NCBI RefSeq assembly: GCF_022539665.2
Contig: NC_081331.1
Span: forward strand, 3,568,501-3,632,500
From: Daphnia carinata
Taxonomy: Eukaryota > Arthropoda > Branchiopoda > Diplostraca > Daphniidae
DNA: 64,000 nucleotides
Reading direction: 5' to 3'
The translations under genes and the position numbers were made by a program. Shown piece after piece: positions 1 through 14,400 of this stretch. Positions within the stretch are counted from its first letter, which is position 1, and the number at the start of each line of letters is the position of its first letter. Under the pieces are notes generated by a model. The model was not told the origin of the DNA and did no database searches. It saw only the letters and a list, made by a program, of their open reading frames with translations.

Positions 1-2287
1 TGTGCATGAGGGGAAAGTCCAGATTTGGACACTATACGTACACCGTCAAGGATGAACTAGAGATAGACGAATAATAGATGACAATGGAGAGCAATACAAA
101 AAAAAAATTGAAAAGAATGCAAGGAAGAAAAGAGTCAGACACGAGACAGAAATATGGCAACAACAGAAAAATGTACTGATATGCTATGGAGAAAGACTGA
201 AGTTGGGCGGGGATGGCGAAAAAGCATCAAAAGTAAACGAATAAAATTTCGCCATGAAATCTTTTTGAAGCCTGCAGTTGCAATGCGCCGGGCATTTCCA
301 GGAGGACACAAAACGTTCAGTGACGGTATAGGCGGTCATCCGTGACTGTGGATATATCTCCGTTGTTGGCGATTGATAACTTTCAGAATGTTCCCCGGAT
401 GCCTCGATACTGTCCCTGCTTTTTTTTTCGTCTTCTTTTTCTTGCTTTTACTTCTGTTTCTTTTCTCGTCTTTCCTTTATACTGAATGGTTCTTTTTTAC
501 ATTAAGCTAACGACACACTAGCAAAGCTGCGATGGGCAAAATCCGGCCGTTTTCTATCAAGTTAAAGAACACATTGCTGCACGGATCATTTCATCAAAGA
601 TGGTATACATATATATGGACGGTTATGCAGCGGAAAGAACATTCGCGCTTCGGAGTAAGCCTTACGTCTACGGACAGCAAGCCATCCTTGACGAAATGAT
701 AGCGAAAAATCGACTCAACAAATTCACGATGCCCCAAACTCAAGTGACATCCGCTTCGAATGGCGGCTATGGGCAAAACATTGCGATGGTATTCAATGGC
801 GCTTAGTTGATAGGAGGATGTTGTCAAGTCACCCGATCGTCCCAGGGAGTAAAAGAATACGCGAAGAAAAAAAGGAAAGAACCTGTCCTTCGTTTCCCGT
901 TTAGAGTCTATATATATATGCTTGTGCTGCCAATAACCTGCACGGCCAATAAAACCTTCCTTATAAAGACGTAGTTATTGTTATAATACTCTGTGCCCCG
1001 TGAGTAACACGATACGTTTGCACGTATGCGTCCGTGAGTACACAAATAGCTTAAAGGGGTTGATCGGTGAGTGATGGCAAGGACAACTTTTCCAGAAAAA
1101 GAAGCTGTGTCCTCTCTATACACAAGAAAAACAATTTTTCGCCGAGCCATGTTGCTGGGAGAGTTGTCAAGCAATCAAAGGATGCCAGTAAGACAGACGA
1201 ATAATTAGCTCAGAACGTCGAGTTATCCGGCACCTATCCGCTTAAAAGCACTGAAAACTCGAGTGCTATAAATAAAGGCCATCACTCGGCATCGCATTTG
1301 AGTTTGAGAAACTTGACATCGTCATCTCTATTGATTTAGACAATAGACGAGCGATGAAGGCGGTTATTAACCATCGCTTAGCAATGGCGAACTTTGATTT
1401 CTCCCTGTAAATTATCTTTTGTCTGTCAACAGAGACACCGACATGGAGACCAAGAACTCCAGTTTCTTGGTTATGGCAACTAGTTTTCGTATCACATTAA
1501 ACCGTACTTTCTTGCGCACCATCATTAAGTTTTTGCAACAGTTAGAGTTCATCATAGTTCAGTCCTAACAGTAAATCGTAGTTAGTCAATCATAGTTTTT
1601 AAAGTTGTACAATAGTTAGTTTACTGAAAAATAAATCATTTCTGCGAACTCTAGCCAGGAAAATGCGAAATAATTGGTTTCGTGAAACGCAGTACAATTG
1701 TCTGTAAGTCGCTGTATTCATATGACTCGACCAGTATTTTCTATACCGCCGTGTATTTCTTTGAACTTCCCTGTTCTGCCGATGGTTCTCATCTTTATCT
1801 TCTTTTACGGCATCCAATGATCTTCCTTGCTACTAATATACACGCTCTTTTTAATTATCCACCGTCTTTAATTACTGCAGGTGAATAGTTGATTATCTAT
1901 ACTAACTTTCCCGTGCTTAAAATGAACGAATCGAAACAAAGAAGAGCATAAAAACTTGTCGGTACATCTTCCTGTACGTATAAAAAAGTCAGAATATTGC
2001 TTTGCACTGGTACGTGTCCTAAGCTAAGAAACAGCATTACAAATGTGCATCTCACGCACCTAGAAAATTCTTTATTTAGATGCTGACGAGGCAGGCATCA
2101 CGTTCGGACAACAGACAATCTTGATCTCTAGCCCCCCAGTCAACGTTAATGGAGATAAACGAAATGTCATTATATATCCGCAAAGCGGACAGTCAGCCTA
2201 ATAACATATGGCTTTTTGAAAGCTTTGGCGAAATGAAAAAGAAAATAAATAAAGGAATATGTCCAGCAAGGAACGAGAAGGCCATAC
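1..2287. other. dpr intron sequence, no exon found
   Basis: This should be intron downstream of the Ig2 exon. I searched the minus strand for the next expected Dpr segment (an acceptor followed by a DSG-x-Y-x-C strand) and found none. The open frames here are short and lack family resemblance or paired splice sites. The content is AT-rich single-copy-looking sequence with small T tracts. Confidence 0.55.
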
Positions 2288-2415
2288 TTGGTTATTGTGC
2301 TGCCAGCGGATGGAGTTTGGCGGCTCGGGGCTGAGTCGGATGACACAGGTCAAATTGATGGTACTGCCCATGCCAACGAAGACTTCGCTGCCGCCCAGGA
2401 CCGTCGTGCTAGGCT
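2288..2415 (-). CDS. dpr: dpr coding exon 5: first half of Ig2
   Basis: The acceptor is TTCGTCTTTAG|AG and the donor CCAA|GTATGG; the exon runs from phase 1 to phase 0. It completes Glu220 and codes PSTTVLGGSEVFVGMGSTIN, then LTCVIRLSPEPPNSIRWQHN and NQ. The GST(I)NLTC and SPEPP...W.HN motifs are hallmarks of Dpr Ig2 strands A' to C. The open frame continues into the intron on both sides; only this 128-nt core is coding. The next expected segment, the strand with DSG.Y.C, was not found in positions 1-2287. Confidence 0.94.
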
Positions 2416-5400
2416 CTAAAGACGAAAAAATAAAAAAGACATGGTCTATATAAACTGGAAAACTAAAAAAGAATTGGTTCATCTTGAAAAAGAAAGTATG
2501 TTTTTTAAAGTCAAAACATAGGACACAATATACATAAAAACATGTATATACTTTGCTGATAGGGAAATGGGCCAGTTTTGTACTCGTATCGACTATATGT
2601 CGTCTGATTATAGGTCTACTGTAACAAGAGCCTGACAAGACCCCAGATGAACAACTGTGGTGCCGTAACTTTACGTTAGAAATGGGCAAACTTTTTTTCG
2701 AGGCGAAAATAAAAAGATACTTCAAACTTTCAATCCAATGAAAAATGGAACACAAATTCAGCTGGACATGTAAGAGTTTCTTTCCTTCTCCACGCAATAC
2801 TACCACACTTTTAGAGGGTTTTTTTCATTTATTTTTCCTTTTCTTTTCTAAGGGAAATGAAGACGCGGGTCGAATAACTCAAATACGAGACGAGAACAGA
2901 GTGGAAAAGTTGCTGTATAGCCAACTCGTGGTGCATGTGAAATGTTGATGCCCCGCTCTCAGTTTACTGATTGGGGGTACGAAAAAGGTTAGACAAGCAA
3001 TACAACAGCGTCATGTGAGCGATTGCTCTGCCTTGTAACACACAGTGGTGGCTTGATAAGCTATCCACACACTGCTTAAGAAGGTCTGTGCTCTTCCATC
3101 TAGGCACCAGCGTCTATTGAAAGATCGATGGCCGTCTCTTTTCTCTTGACGCCATTGGCCTTATCTTTTAAGATCCTCGGGTCCACTGTCGTTTTTCAGG
3201 ATTCCTTTTTTTTTTACTTCAATTTTTCTTCCTCCATCATCCAATAGTTTTTCTTTGATGTTCGTTGGGTAGTTTTAAAAAGAAACACTTTTAACGGTGG
3301 AAATACAATAAGAAGAAATCCAGCAAATAGAGAACGGGCTACGAGAAACGTAGGCGTTGATTGAAAGAGGGGAAAGAGGGCCGAAGAGCGAATGCCGTCA
3401 TCACTTGGAAAGTTTCCACGCTCTTGGGCCTCGACCCAAAAAAAAGAGGACCCTTATATCTTATCACGATTCCGCATTATTTCTCTCGCCCTCCCTAACG
3501 TTCCTACGATCGTGATGATTATTATTCGTTGAACTATCAACTATTATGATGCCTCTTCTCGCGTTACTCGCCGGACGTTTTATAGACAGAAGCATAACAT
3601 GTCCCCGCACGTCTGTAAACAGAAAGAATAGTTTTACGTTGTGAAAGACAGACACATACGAGTCGTTCGCTTATTCACGACCGTCTTAATGAAATCACCG
3701 CATTCCGTTGAGTGTTTTTATAGCAAAGATATCTACGCGTAGAGATGTCCAACAGCCTCCCCAGTTTACTCCGCCGCGATTTCTTTTTTTTTTTTCAACA
3801 CAAATCGTGCTCTTGGCATGACTCGTAAAAAGAAAGGGTAAAATATCATTGACGACAGACGGATAATATGTGGTTATGCAGAGAGGCTATCTTCAAACAA
3901 ACGTGGAACGGACGGGGGCCTGTTAGAAGTGACGATCTTTGGTTACAGATGACGATGTGAACTAGGGCAGCAGAAGGGTTGCTTGGAGACGAAATCGATC
4001 GCCAGTTTTTACAAGAGAAAATTGATCTTAAATATTTCCTGCTTTTTTCTATATTTGAACAGGAGATGCTGCATGGGCTCCGATGTCATTGTTAGGGCCA
4101 AGAAATGAAAAAGCGAGTTCATAACGGGAGAAAAGAGTGAAACGAACGTTGAGAAAAGCTCAAAAGAAGTGTTGCTTATTCAAGTCGACGTCTCTGTGGT
4201 ATACAGGCGTCTTGTCATTGTTCAGCTGATGTGTCTATAGTACTTGGGCGTCCGGGCATCCTTTCAATGCCGCCTGCCTTTATGTGTGTCGAGGCTGTGG
4301 CAAGTGCATACATGCATAAAAACGAATCTAGTACGGTTGGTTTCAATACGTTTGACGACCACCAGCAACGTTGGTGGTTAAAAAGCTGTCGCTGACACAA
4401 TATCGTAGATCTTCTCGAATGTTCTTTATTTTTATTTTATCGACTGGTATCTTATTTGGGGTTTCTTCTAGTACAAAATTCGACAGCTTGAATGAGTCAG
4501 CTGATGGAAGCGAAACTGTGGTTGTTGGGAGAATATGACAAGAATGAAAAGAAAGCGATCGAGAAATTAGAGGACGGCGATTGAATCTCACTAGATTACG
4601 TTGAATATACTGGGCACTGATAGCCAATAGATCAGCAAACGTTCTAGCCTACTGGCTTCAAGTTTTCGGCTCTAAGCCCTCAGTGGTTGTGCAATATCTA
4701 TAGATTTGCTGTTATATGTCTAGACTATACATTACGACTGTACCGTTTCACCCGTGTAGTGAAAATATATACCCTATCACCCCATTGGGCTAAAATATAT
4801 ATCTCTTTAGGAAAAAACGAACAAAGGACGAGGACAAGTGACATTTGTAACAATCACTTACCAACAACTCTGAGATGCACGAAAAGACTGCGATGCGGTG
4901 TCGTACTGATCTGGCATTCGTAGATGCCACTGTCACGCGGTTGGCTCGAGTGAATTTCCAAACCCCAATCTTGGTAAGTGTCTGTCAGACTTTCCAGATC
5001 GCTGTTGAGATGCTGCACTTGCTGTTTACTGCCATCGGATGTGGCGCCGGCTTGCGATGACGACGCAGGGGACTGCTCGCCAAAGTACGGCTTGTGCACC
5101 GCCCGGAATCGTTGATCCGAAGAGTACGTATAGCCAGCCACCGTTAACAAGCTGATATGCGTCATGTAGTTGGCGATGGTAAGGCAATACAATATAAAAA
5201 GAAAAGGACAGAAGAAAACGTTATTTTTGCACGTTACGCGTTAGCAGTTATGCCAACAATAGTCGTACCTGACGTCACGGTGGCGTACCCAGGAAACCTA
5301 TTGAAAAACAAAGTAATGGTATAATTAAAATGTCTGATTAAAAATAGAAGTTCATCAGTTGTCCCTTTACTGTTGTCGGTTCAAATTGTAAATGTTCTAT

Positions 5401-8400
5401 TACAGTAGGCTATATAAATCCGCTATCAATTCTATAGCGGCGTAGGATGTACTATAATGATTATGATTTTTGGGCAGACTATCCTGTTGGGGTTATCGTG
5501 GACGACGCATCGGCCGATTCATGAGAAGGACCCAAAGACGTGGGTTCTCGTTTACTTTGGTCAACATATCATATTTATAATTGCATTTTAAATCACCAAA
5601 TATTATGGCTGGGAGAAGAGTGTTTTTCTTTTAGTCGTCGTCCGCTGACGTTGCACGCCCTTTTTGGATGTTGGGTTGCGTATTAATACGTATTGGCGTC
5701 CCCAACCCTCTCTTCTCTTTCATCAAAGGGAACGAGAAGAATAGTCGTCAATTCAGCGGAAGCATTCCGCCCCAACCCCTTTTTTTTCTTCCTTTTCTAT
5801 TTTCTCTCTTTTTTGTGGAAGCACCGCGAATATGGAAGAGCAGCACAGTGACTTCGTTAACTTGCCAGTTAATCCGATTTCATGTGCGCTACACATGGCT
5901 ATCTCTATTGGCCCTTAGACGTTTATTAGTCGATGTTGATCTTCTCCGCTTCTCTGGGCGTATTTTGGGCGCTGTCCACTTGCCCTTTTTTTGCTGATGG
6001 ATTTCATTTTCTTCAAGGACGCGAAACAAGGGAAAATGCTGCTCGTTTTGGATGTTCCAGGTATTTCTGAAGGTTAGTTATAGTCCTTCACGTATACCTT
6101 TCGCTTCCGAATTAATTCGGTCTTGGACCAGCAATTTCTAGAAAGCCTGAAACACATGAATGCAATCTAACCCAGAGAAAATATAATGCTATCAAAGCAA
6201 GCCATCTGGTCCGTTTGCACAAGAAATTGCGTAAGTGTGGGTTCGGGATTTTTTGTGAAGCCAAAAACTTGTGGGTGTGGCCCACGTAACTCGTCATATT
6301 TTGACACGGTGCATATACGTCGTGCAAACAAGTAGAACAATAATGCACGGGACAATCCAAACAACAGCTGTTCAGGCACCCTATGTGTTGCCGTGGCAAC
6401 GAGTCGCGATATTGTCGAGCTGTCGGGTGCACACACGACCAGACAAAGAGGATGAAAACAAAACAGCAGGACTGACGACGACCAAAGGAAATTGAGTTGG
6501 CTGTGATATAATAATAATAAGGCTCCCAGAAACTAAAGGTTTCGTCTAATGTTAAGACGATCCTGGTATTACCGTCCAGTTGTCCAGGTTCTTAATTCGG
6601 CAGTTCAACGAAGCGACGCGGCCAGCAAGGGCAGTGATGTTTTTCGAAGCTTCCGGCACAAATCGCGGTCCTTTTAGCGAAAAGGTCTTATCGTCCGAGT
6701 TTTTTGTTGAGTCGAATGCCGTCTCTAGATTCATGGACTGTGGTGGTGCTAGCGGAGACTCTGTTTTTGCAGCCATCACCGTCCCGTCAGCTATCGTAGT
6801 GATCGATGATGTAACGATGGACGTTCCATTCTTGGAGACATTAGCCACGTTACAACAACCTGCCAGAATAAAAAGGTGGGAAATGAAGAACATGATCTAT
6901 AATTAAAATTAACTAGACATCATCTTTTAGAGAGTTCGAAGCTCTTCAAAGATATTCCGGCAAATGGTGAGGCAATAATCTAAAACTGATGCTGTCAGCA
7001 GTTAAAAGATAACACGTTATCGATCTGTTTTTTTCCTTCAACACGATTGAACCCTGACGATAGACGGCAGTTTGCAATCGATAGCAAATTGGATTTCAAA
7101 CCCAAAATTGGCTCCAGAATTCACCGTAAAATTTAAAGAAAAAAAATTCAAATCAGGGTAGGATTCAATTAGAAAAAAGGACAATAATTGTTGATGTCAT
7201 AACTCAAGATGAGGACAGTGCAAAATGCTGTACAATCAAAAGCAGCGATGCAAACCAAGAAACTAAAGAGAAAAAGGCGGGCACAGAACAAGATGATGGG
7301 AAGAGATTTAAACGAAATTCAGTCAGAAAACAAAATAGTTGAAGCGTATGTTGGTCTTTTATATGGGCAGATCTTCTCTCTTTAGCAATCCGTCCCACGC
7401 TCAACCGCCCTTTTCTCGTTCTTCTTCCTGACAGCCACCCCATTCGATCTCATCCGTTCATCCACATCTTACAAATATCGCCCGTCTCATCCAGTCAGTA
7501 TATGCTGCCGGAAACGCGCCGGAGAAACCGGAAAAGACCTAGTTCCAACCGAATTCTTGACGAGGCGTATCGTGGACGATGCTTTTTGGCATTGAGCGCA
7601 CTAGCGGCATGAATATTAGAAAGCGGGACCAACGGTTTTAAAACCGCATGTGCGTATTCCCTATCCTACGCTAAACACGGGCTCGTGAATAAAGAAGTGG
7701 TCGTTAAGAATTGATAGGAAAATGGTCTGAAACTTTGGTTTTGCAAGCAAAGTCTATGCCAGCCGTTGATTAAACATTGACCCATCCGTCTTGTATGAGC
7801 GCAAGAAGAAAAAATGGGATCCGCATGTTTCATTTCCGTCTAGTGGGTACAAGTCAGGCGTGAGAGCCCACACAACCCCACAAAAAAATAAAGAAATAAA
7901 TACGTGAAGCCGTGATGGGTATTCCTTATATTCTATTACATTGAAAAGGAAATTTTGTGCTCTTATGTAAACTTCAGATAACCGCTTTGTCGAATTTTGC
8001 ATGGGTACGCTTCACTACTACGTTTGAAACATACCATCAAGACTAAACAAACAATAAATAAACATAAATACTAAACCCGCAAACAATCAATGCACTCGTC
8101 AATAATTAGTTGAGCTACCAAACAATAAGAGGAAGCGCGTTCAAACCGCATTTATGAATTATTTGATTAAACGTGAATAAGTGTGCGCTTTGATTAAAGT
8201 TTGCTGGTTTTCACACAACTTTCAAGGTCCAATGTCTGCGACGCGACATTGATTTTCCATCATGACGCTAATGGAGAACTAGTTGGCAAATATGAGCTGT
8301 CTTTCGGCTACTGTTGGTTGTAGCTCGGTATTATTAACAAATTAAAAGCCTAATTTGCATACCGAGGAAAAACTCATTTCAGTTCTTCCTATCTTCAAAA

Positions 8401-11400
8401 GAGGTTGACCGACATTTTCGATGACGGGTGTGTCCGAGTAAAGACGACCTCGAGGCCAAACGGGAATACATTAACGAGAGTGTACACACACACACACACA
8501 CTGTATATTGCAGAAATCTCATTGTTGATAGCGAAGTGCTTGCACGCAAACCGGTCGGAAGCAAAGGCTCTCCAAATCCGTACACACAAACACCGTTAGT
8601 GATCAAAGCACTTTAGCCTTTTAGCAAAAGCTGTGAATATGTTTCTCGATTCAATCTTTTTCTTTTTTTTTTCTACTTTTATTTGAATTTTACTTCGCTT
8701 TCATCTTTTCAAATGTGTTTTCTTGTGCGGAGCACTTCTATAGACCCATCAACTCATGGCGTGTGGCATACTACTCTTCAAAGCCGACGTGAAACAAGTG
8801 ATGGCTCGCAAAGTGCATTTAGCGAGACCTCCAGAAAGTTTTCGCCTTGTGGCTTTTTGTATGGGACTTTTATACAAGTCGTAAAACGACCGAAAATGGC
8901 ACGGTAAAAGCACGTTACACCCAACCACTTTTGTTGACCGTCCATGCACTCATAGTTACGCCAAGTCCTTAACAAACGAAAACGAATCGCTGGACAGGAT
9001 CTGACGTTTGGTATTTTGTAATTCCCCATTTATGCCCCTCTCTGATTATGACGTTCGAATGAAAAACGGTGGTAGTTTAGTGTTTGAGGGCATCACTGCT
9101 CATTTATTGGCTAGCTGGTAGCGAACTACGTGACGATGATGACGACCGGAATAAGTCACTTTTTTCGTACATTATCCCACATCTTTTCATAGACACTTAA
9201 AGGTCAATCTTGACAGGGAAAGGCCAGTCTATTAGGCGATGTATGTGAGACCCCTCACAGCCAATCTAAGAAATATAGCTTGATATAATTGATGGAGCCG
9301 AAGTGTTAGCACAGCTGCGACGGGATGACGTGCACCTCTATCGCATCTGCTACCAAGTCACTTCTTTCTTTATTGTTGTAAGCTATAGCCGACAGCATAG
9401 CAACACACAAATCTTTTTCTTTCTTTTTTCCCACAGCTTTTCATTTATTTAATTATTATTTTTAACATATAAAAGACCAATTTCCCCTTTCTCAAAGAAA
9501 TATATATTACAATACGTATGGGCCGAACGTAACGATTGCCTAAAGCGACTTCTTTCTCAACAGCTTATGAGAACGGGTAAGAGACTTTATTGACTGCAAA
9601 ACTAACAGCAGCCTCTCTTCTTTTTCATTAGCCGCTGTTTGATTTGTTGGATTCAGGAAATGAATTGTCGGCTATCGATTGGAATGTAGGCACATTGGCA
9701 CGCGAATGAACAACAAAAAAAGAATACACACCAAAATGCATGCAGAATCTCATAACCATCCTTTTCTTCGTTTCCTTCATCTTGCCTAGGCTTATTTACC
9801 TTCTCGCTTTATCCCTTTTGCACGCAGTTTGTTGAAAAATGCGTTGTGATTTACTTACGCCAAGATCATCGTTTCATGGTTCGTGCAAGGGTAACGCCTT
9901 GATTTTTCGTGAAGCGCGCTTTATTTAATCATAAGGTTGAAAACGAAGAGGAAATTGCGTTTTTGCGTGATGTATATTTTGCGATTGTTTCATGATTTCA
10001 AATATTGTTTTTTTGCCACCTCTTGCGTTGTTTGAACGAAAGAACCGTGACGCTATTTAATATGTTACATTCGTGAGTTGTCGGCAGTATTCAGTGCACG
10101 TTTGCCCTACGTTTTGTATACTTATCGCGAGCATTACATAATCACTGGAGCGCCTTGAGTTTGATAGCATCTCGACGAATTTTCCAGAACGTTGGGTCCG
10201 CATCCTTATGTTGAGTGCCCGTCCCTTTATCCGACTTCGTGTTTATTAAAACTACGGGTCTCTCTTTGCCTCGCTAATGACAACCTATTTACAATTGAAG
10301 CCTATGTATTAACGACCCCAAAAGCTATTAGAAGGTCTGCTGGGCGTTACTTCCTTTCCGTCAAAGTTCTCTCGGATAAGAAAGGCACCCAAAGAGGTCA
10401 ACACCATCAGTCGTGGACAGTCGAGGAATGAGAGGCGAAGGTTGATGAGGAATTAATTCGAGCAACACGGATTCGCGTTTTGGGATACGTTGCAAATCAC
10501 CAATGTCGTACAACACTGTAATATGCGTGTCGAATGTAAGAAAAAAAAACCTGAATGATGGAGTGGATCCTCATCTTGTCTTAGGTCCTAAAGAAACATG
10601 TGCTGCACCAGCAACCTCACTCAAAGTGATGGATGGCTGACGCAGCGTATCATTTCTTTTTGCCTTGCTCTTTGTTCTAGGCTCTTTTTCACTCTCTTTT
10701 GTGAATACACCCAGCAGACACGGCCTTTAATATGTGCTCCGTTGCACCCGCCATTTCCACGTATATATCCCGATGTGTGTGCGGGAGTTTATCTATATAA
10801 TTCACGGCCTAATCTCTTTTAACGGTTATATGTATGTGTGTGTATGAAAAACGCACTATATCCTCATTAATATGGTAGGGGACATCTTGTTCCCTATTAT
10901 TTTCTTTTTCCAGGGAACAGACTACACATTGTAACTTTGGAAAACTAAGAAATTTATGGTAGACGATGGATGGTCTTGCAGCAAAACTGTTAAAGCCCTT
11001 CGAGCGTAGCAGGTTGCTACAGAGCATCTATAGTATTTGGACCATCATTACTGTAAATTAGTGAGTGCTGTCACCGTGCAACGGCTATATAAACGTTGTC
11101 AACAGAGGCTAAGTAGAAAAGAGGTGGACAGTCGACTATCTTCATCCCGGAAGCTTTACACTGTCAGACTTGATTCAGCACGACTGTGTTTTCCACGCTG
11201 TGTCACTTTGGCGAGTATTTGGTTACTTTTGGGCGGTATATTAAACGAAAAGCTGAAGACTAAGTCGTAGGTTCTTCCTCTCTATTCATCATTTACCCGA
11301 TCGATGAACAGTAACGTCGACATTGATGTGAATTGCAATGCTGATGAAACGCGAAAAGCTGACAGCAGTTTCCCCTTTGTAGACGTATGGACAGTAGACA

Positions 11401-14400
11401 GCCTTGTCAATCACTTTTGGGCACTTTTGAAAGAGAATGCCCGTCAACGGAAATTAACCCCTTCTGATGCTATACCCTAGGTAAATAAAAGGTCTTTTTG
11501 CAAGTCAACCATAGATCCCACACGTATAAGCAAAGATGTGTTGATCTATTTGACATTGATGGGCGCAGCAGCTGTTAGATGCGCATTGCAACGGCTACTC
11601 TTGTTGCCATTCCCTGAAAGCGGGAATAGTGCAAAACTATTAGCTCAGCTGGAAACAAGCAAGTCGCCAAGATTTTGTGTCGCCTCTTGGGTAAAGTAGT
11701 TTGCAAGCTATCGGCGCGTCGGTGCACATATTCTACTTGGACATACGTCGTTTATACCCTATGGGGATTGATGTACTAAAACATTGGCCAAACAAATACG
11801 AAATGCAGTCGAATCAATGTTCGTCGTCATGTCGCAAAACCTGAATCTGTTGTGATTTAATTGGAAAGCTCCTCACATATTTGATGATATGTTCCCCCGA
11901 AACCCTTTATCCAAGAGAATATAAATTATTTGTACGTTGACATAATACAAAAGTAAAATCCACTATCCACTGTATATGCACTATGTTCTCGGAATGCATT
12001 TTTGTTTCTTTCCAGTTGCCAATTGTGAATTTTTCAACTGTGTCAAAAGTCAGGTCGTAGGGAACACAGGCAGTCATCCGAATCAAGAAAAAGAAGATCT
12101 ATGTGCACTCGAGAGGGAGAGAGCGTACTTTATTTATTAACTTTTTGAACTCTAAAATTTTTATTGAATCTTTTTATGATAGCGTGTTGTCGGATGTTGT
12201 TGTCAGAAGTATCAGAAAGTCCTTAGCACGATGGCTATTTCAATCTCTGTCGTTTCTTTTTTTTTTTCACTGGACAGGTCCGTTACCGAGAAAATCAAAC
12301 GGAAAAGGAAATAGCGATAAGACGGAGCCTCTTTGGTAAATGTTTAGTTTAACTGCAGCCACCATTACTTGACACGTGCATCAGTCGGATGCGCAATAGA
12401 TAGAGGGAAACTCCAAGATCCCGACGTACGACAGCACCAGGTGAGAAATTGACACGAGATAAGATTCTCTTAGATCGCTTTTGAAGTGAAGCAAAGACAT
12501 GAATCGATCAATGCAACCTCCCGCTTTGCTCGGAATCCTTGTGTATGTTATTCAGACGAATCCTTCCCACGCACGCATTACGTATTGGATTCCAAGAAGG
12601 TGTATAAACACGTTAGCGATACACCATGTAGTAATGCCGGCGTCATTATTTTTGAAGCTAAAAATGATTGACGTAAAAAATATGTATCTAAACTAGGTAA
12701 ATCTAGTACCGAACGTTGGATAGGAATCCATTGCTCGTTTTACTGTGTGGCGTCTCATTTTCTATTCAACAAGAATCCGCGTTTCGTAGAATCGAAAATA
12801 CTGAGACGGGATTTTAGGCGATTGGAATAGGCTGTTCCCGTATGGAAAACAAGTTGATCTTCAATCCAGGACACGTAGCACTTATATATATATGCGTAAA
12901 TATGAAGAAGCGAGCCTCTGGTTCGAGTCCGTCGCTCCTGAGGGGTTATGAACTATTCTGGTTATAGTTGGTGGCCAGTCAGCTATACGAGACTTGTGCG
13001 TGACGGCTTTTTTATTACTGTTACATGTTCGTCATTAAAGATATGGCAGTCCTATATTGTTTTCCTAATAAGACCCAAAGAATACTTGAGATCCGATTGG
13101 TTTCTCCCAAAGTCTATCCTATAAGAAATCACGAAAATGCACTTAGTTCATCTCGTTTGCTCTATTGACACATCACTTGTGTTATGATTGGCAAATAGAA
13201 AATCTTTCATATACAAGTAATGTAGCTTATATGGAGCAATAAAAGCCTTCACTTTCGTTCCCCCCATGGCGCCCCACCCAATTGTACTTTCAAGTGGCTT
13301 TGTTCATCAGTTTCTCATCTGGCTCGTCTCTGTCACATTCACTTGTTTTTTTTTTCTTTCTAGTGTTTATTTGCTTGTTTTCCTGATGTTGTTGCCGTCG
13401 TTATTCTCCTCTTTCTTCTTTCTCATTCTATATGGATTTTTTCTTATTTCATCAGCTCCATCAATGCCAAGAATTCGCGGAGCCCATCACAGCAGATTTC
13501 CCTTTCATCCGTTAGACTGTCGTGTCTAGTTTTCCTTAAGGATCGTCAAGGGGAGAACCAAATGGCAAGACGAATAAGTATCCGTTGATGGGCTCCATCT
13601 GCGTGATGATACAACAGCATTTGCTAGCCGTTGCCTCCTGTACCATCGCCATAACACTAGTTCGTAGAATACTAAAAAATACCACCACCAAAACCACTTT
13701 GGCTTCTGTCATTCTGAATCCTTTTTTTGGTTGTTTTCGTCTTCGTTCCATTTTCACCCTCTGTGGTTGATTTATTACTTTTAAATAGCATTAACTGATG
13801 GCAGAAAAAGCTTGGCCTTGGTTAGATTTCGGATAGGATATAGAGATCATTAACGTTTCGTGTTGGGATCTTGTTTGCTGTGGCTATAATGTTGTGAAGT
13901 TGAGCTCTAAAATCCCACGAAATTCGTCTTTTCTGTTCAACACTTGGCGTTAGATATCAACCTATTAGATCGCCAATGTAAGGATTCATTCGCACTTAAT
14001 CGCTGCCGTTTTGTATTCCATTCTACTGACTAGATGTCTTAGAATAACATATATATCTTCATTTCATCAAGAAAGAAATAATGAAATGCCACTCATTTCT
14101 ATGCCCCTCCAAAAGGAGCTATTAGTTCCGAAATTGCGAATAAGGAAGGAAGGATGTTTAGTAGTACGGAAAGAAAAAAAAAATGCTTGGGAGAGCATCG
14201 TGGTACCATATTGTATACATCGTACGAAAAAGACAGAGACAAAATAAAAAAGAGAAACAAAGAATGAAAAAAACGACCAAATGAAACAAGAATACGTCAA
14301 CAAAGAAAGTATGCGTTTAGTTCAGGAAACAGGATGGGTGGAGGAAAAAAGCAAGCTCACTTAGCACCAATGCCAAACGATCCCCTGTTTTTGTTTTTTT

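Noticed and set aside
2198-2806. 202-codon minus-strand frame as one exon
   Set aside because: Only 2288-2415 matches dpr Ig2 and has splice sites at both ends; the rest is intron read-through.
12905-12940. tRNA-like B box GGTTCGAGTCC
   Set aside because: The T arm does not pair over five bases, and no A box or acceptor stem is found upstream; it may be chance or a SINE fragment.
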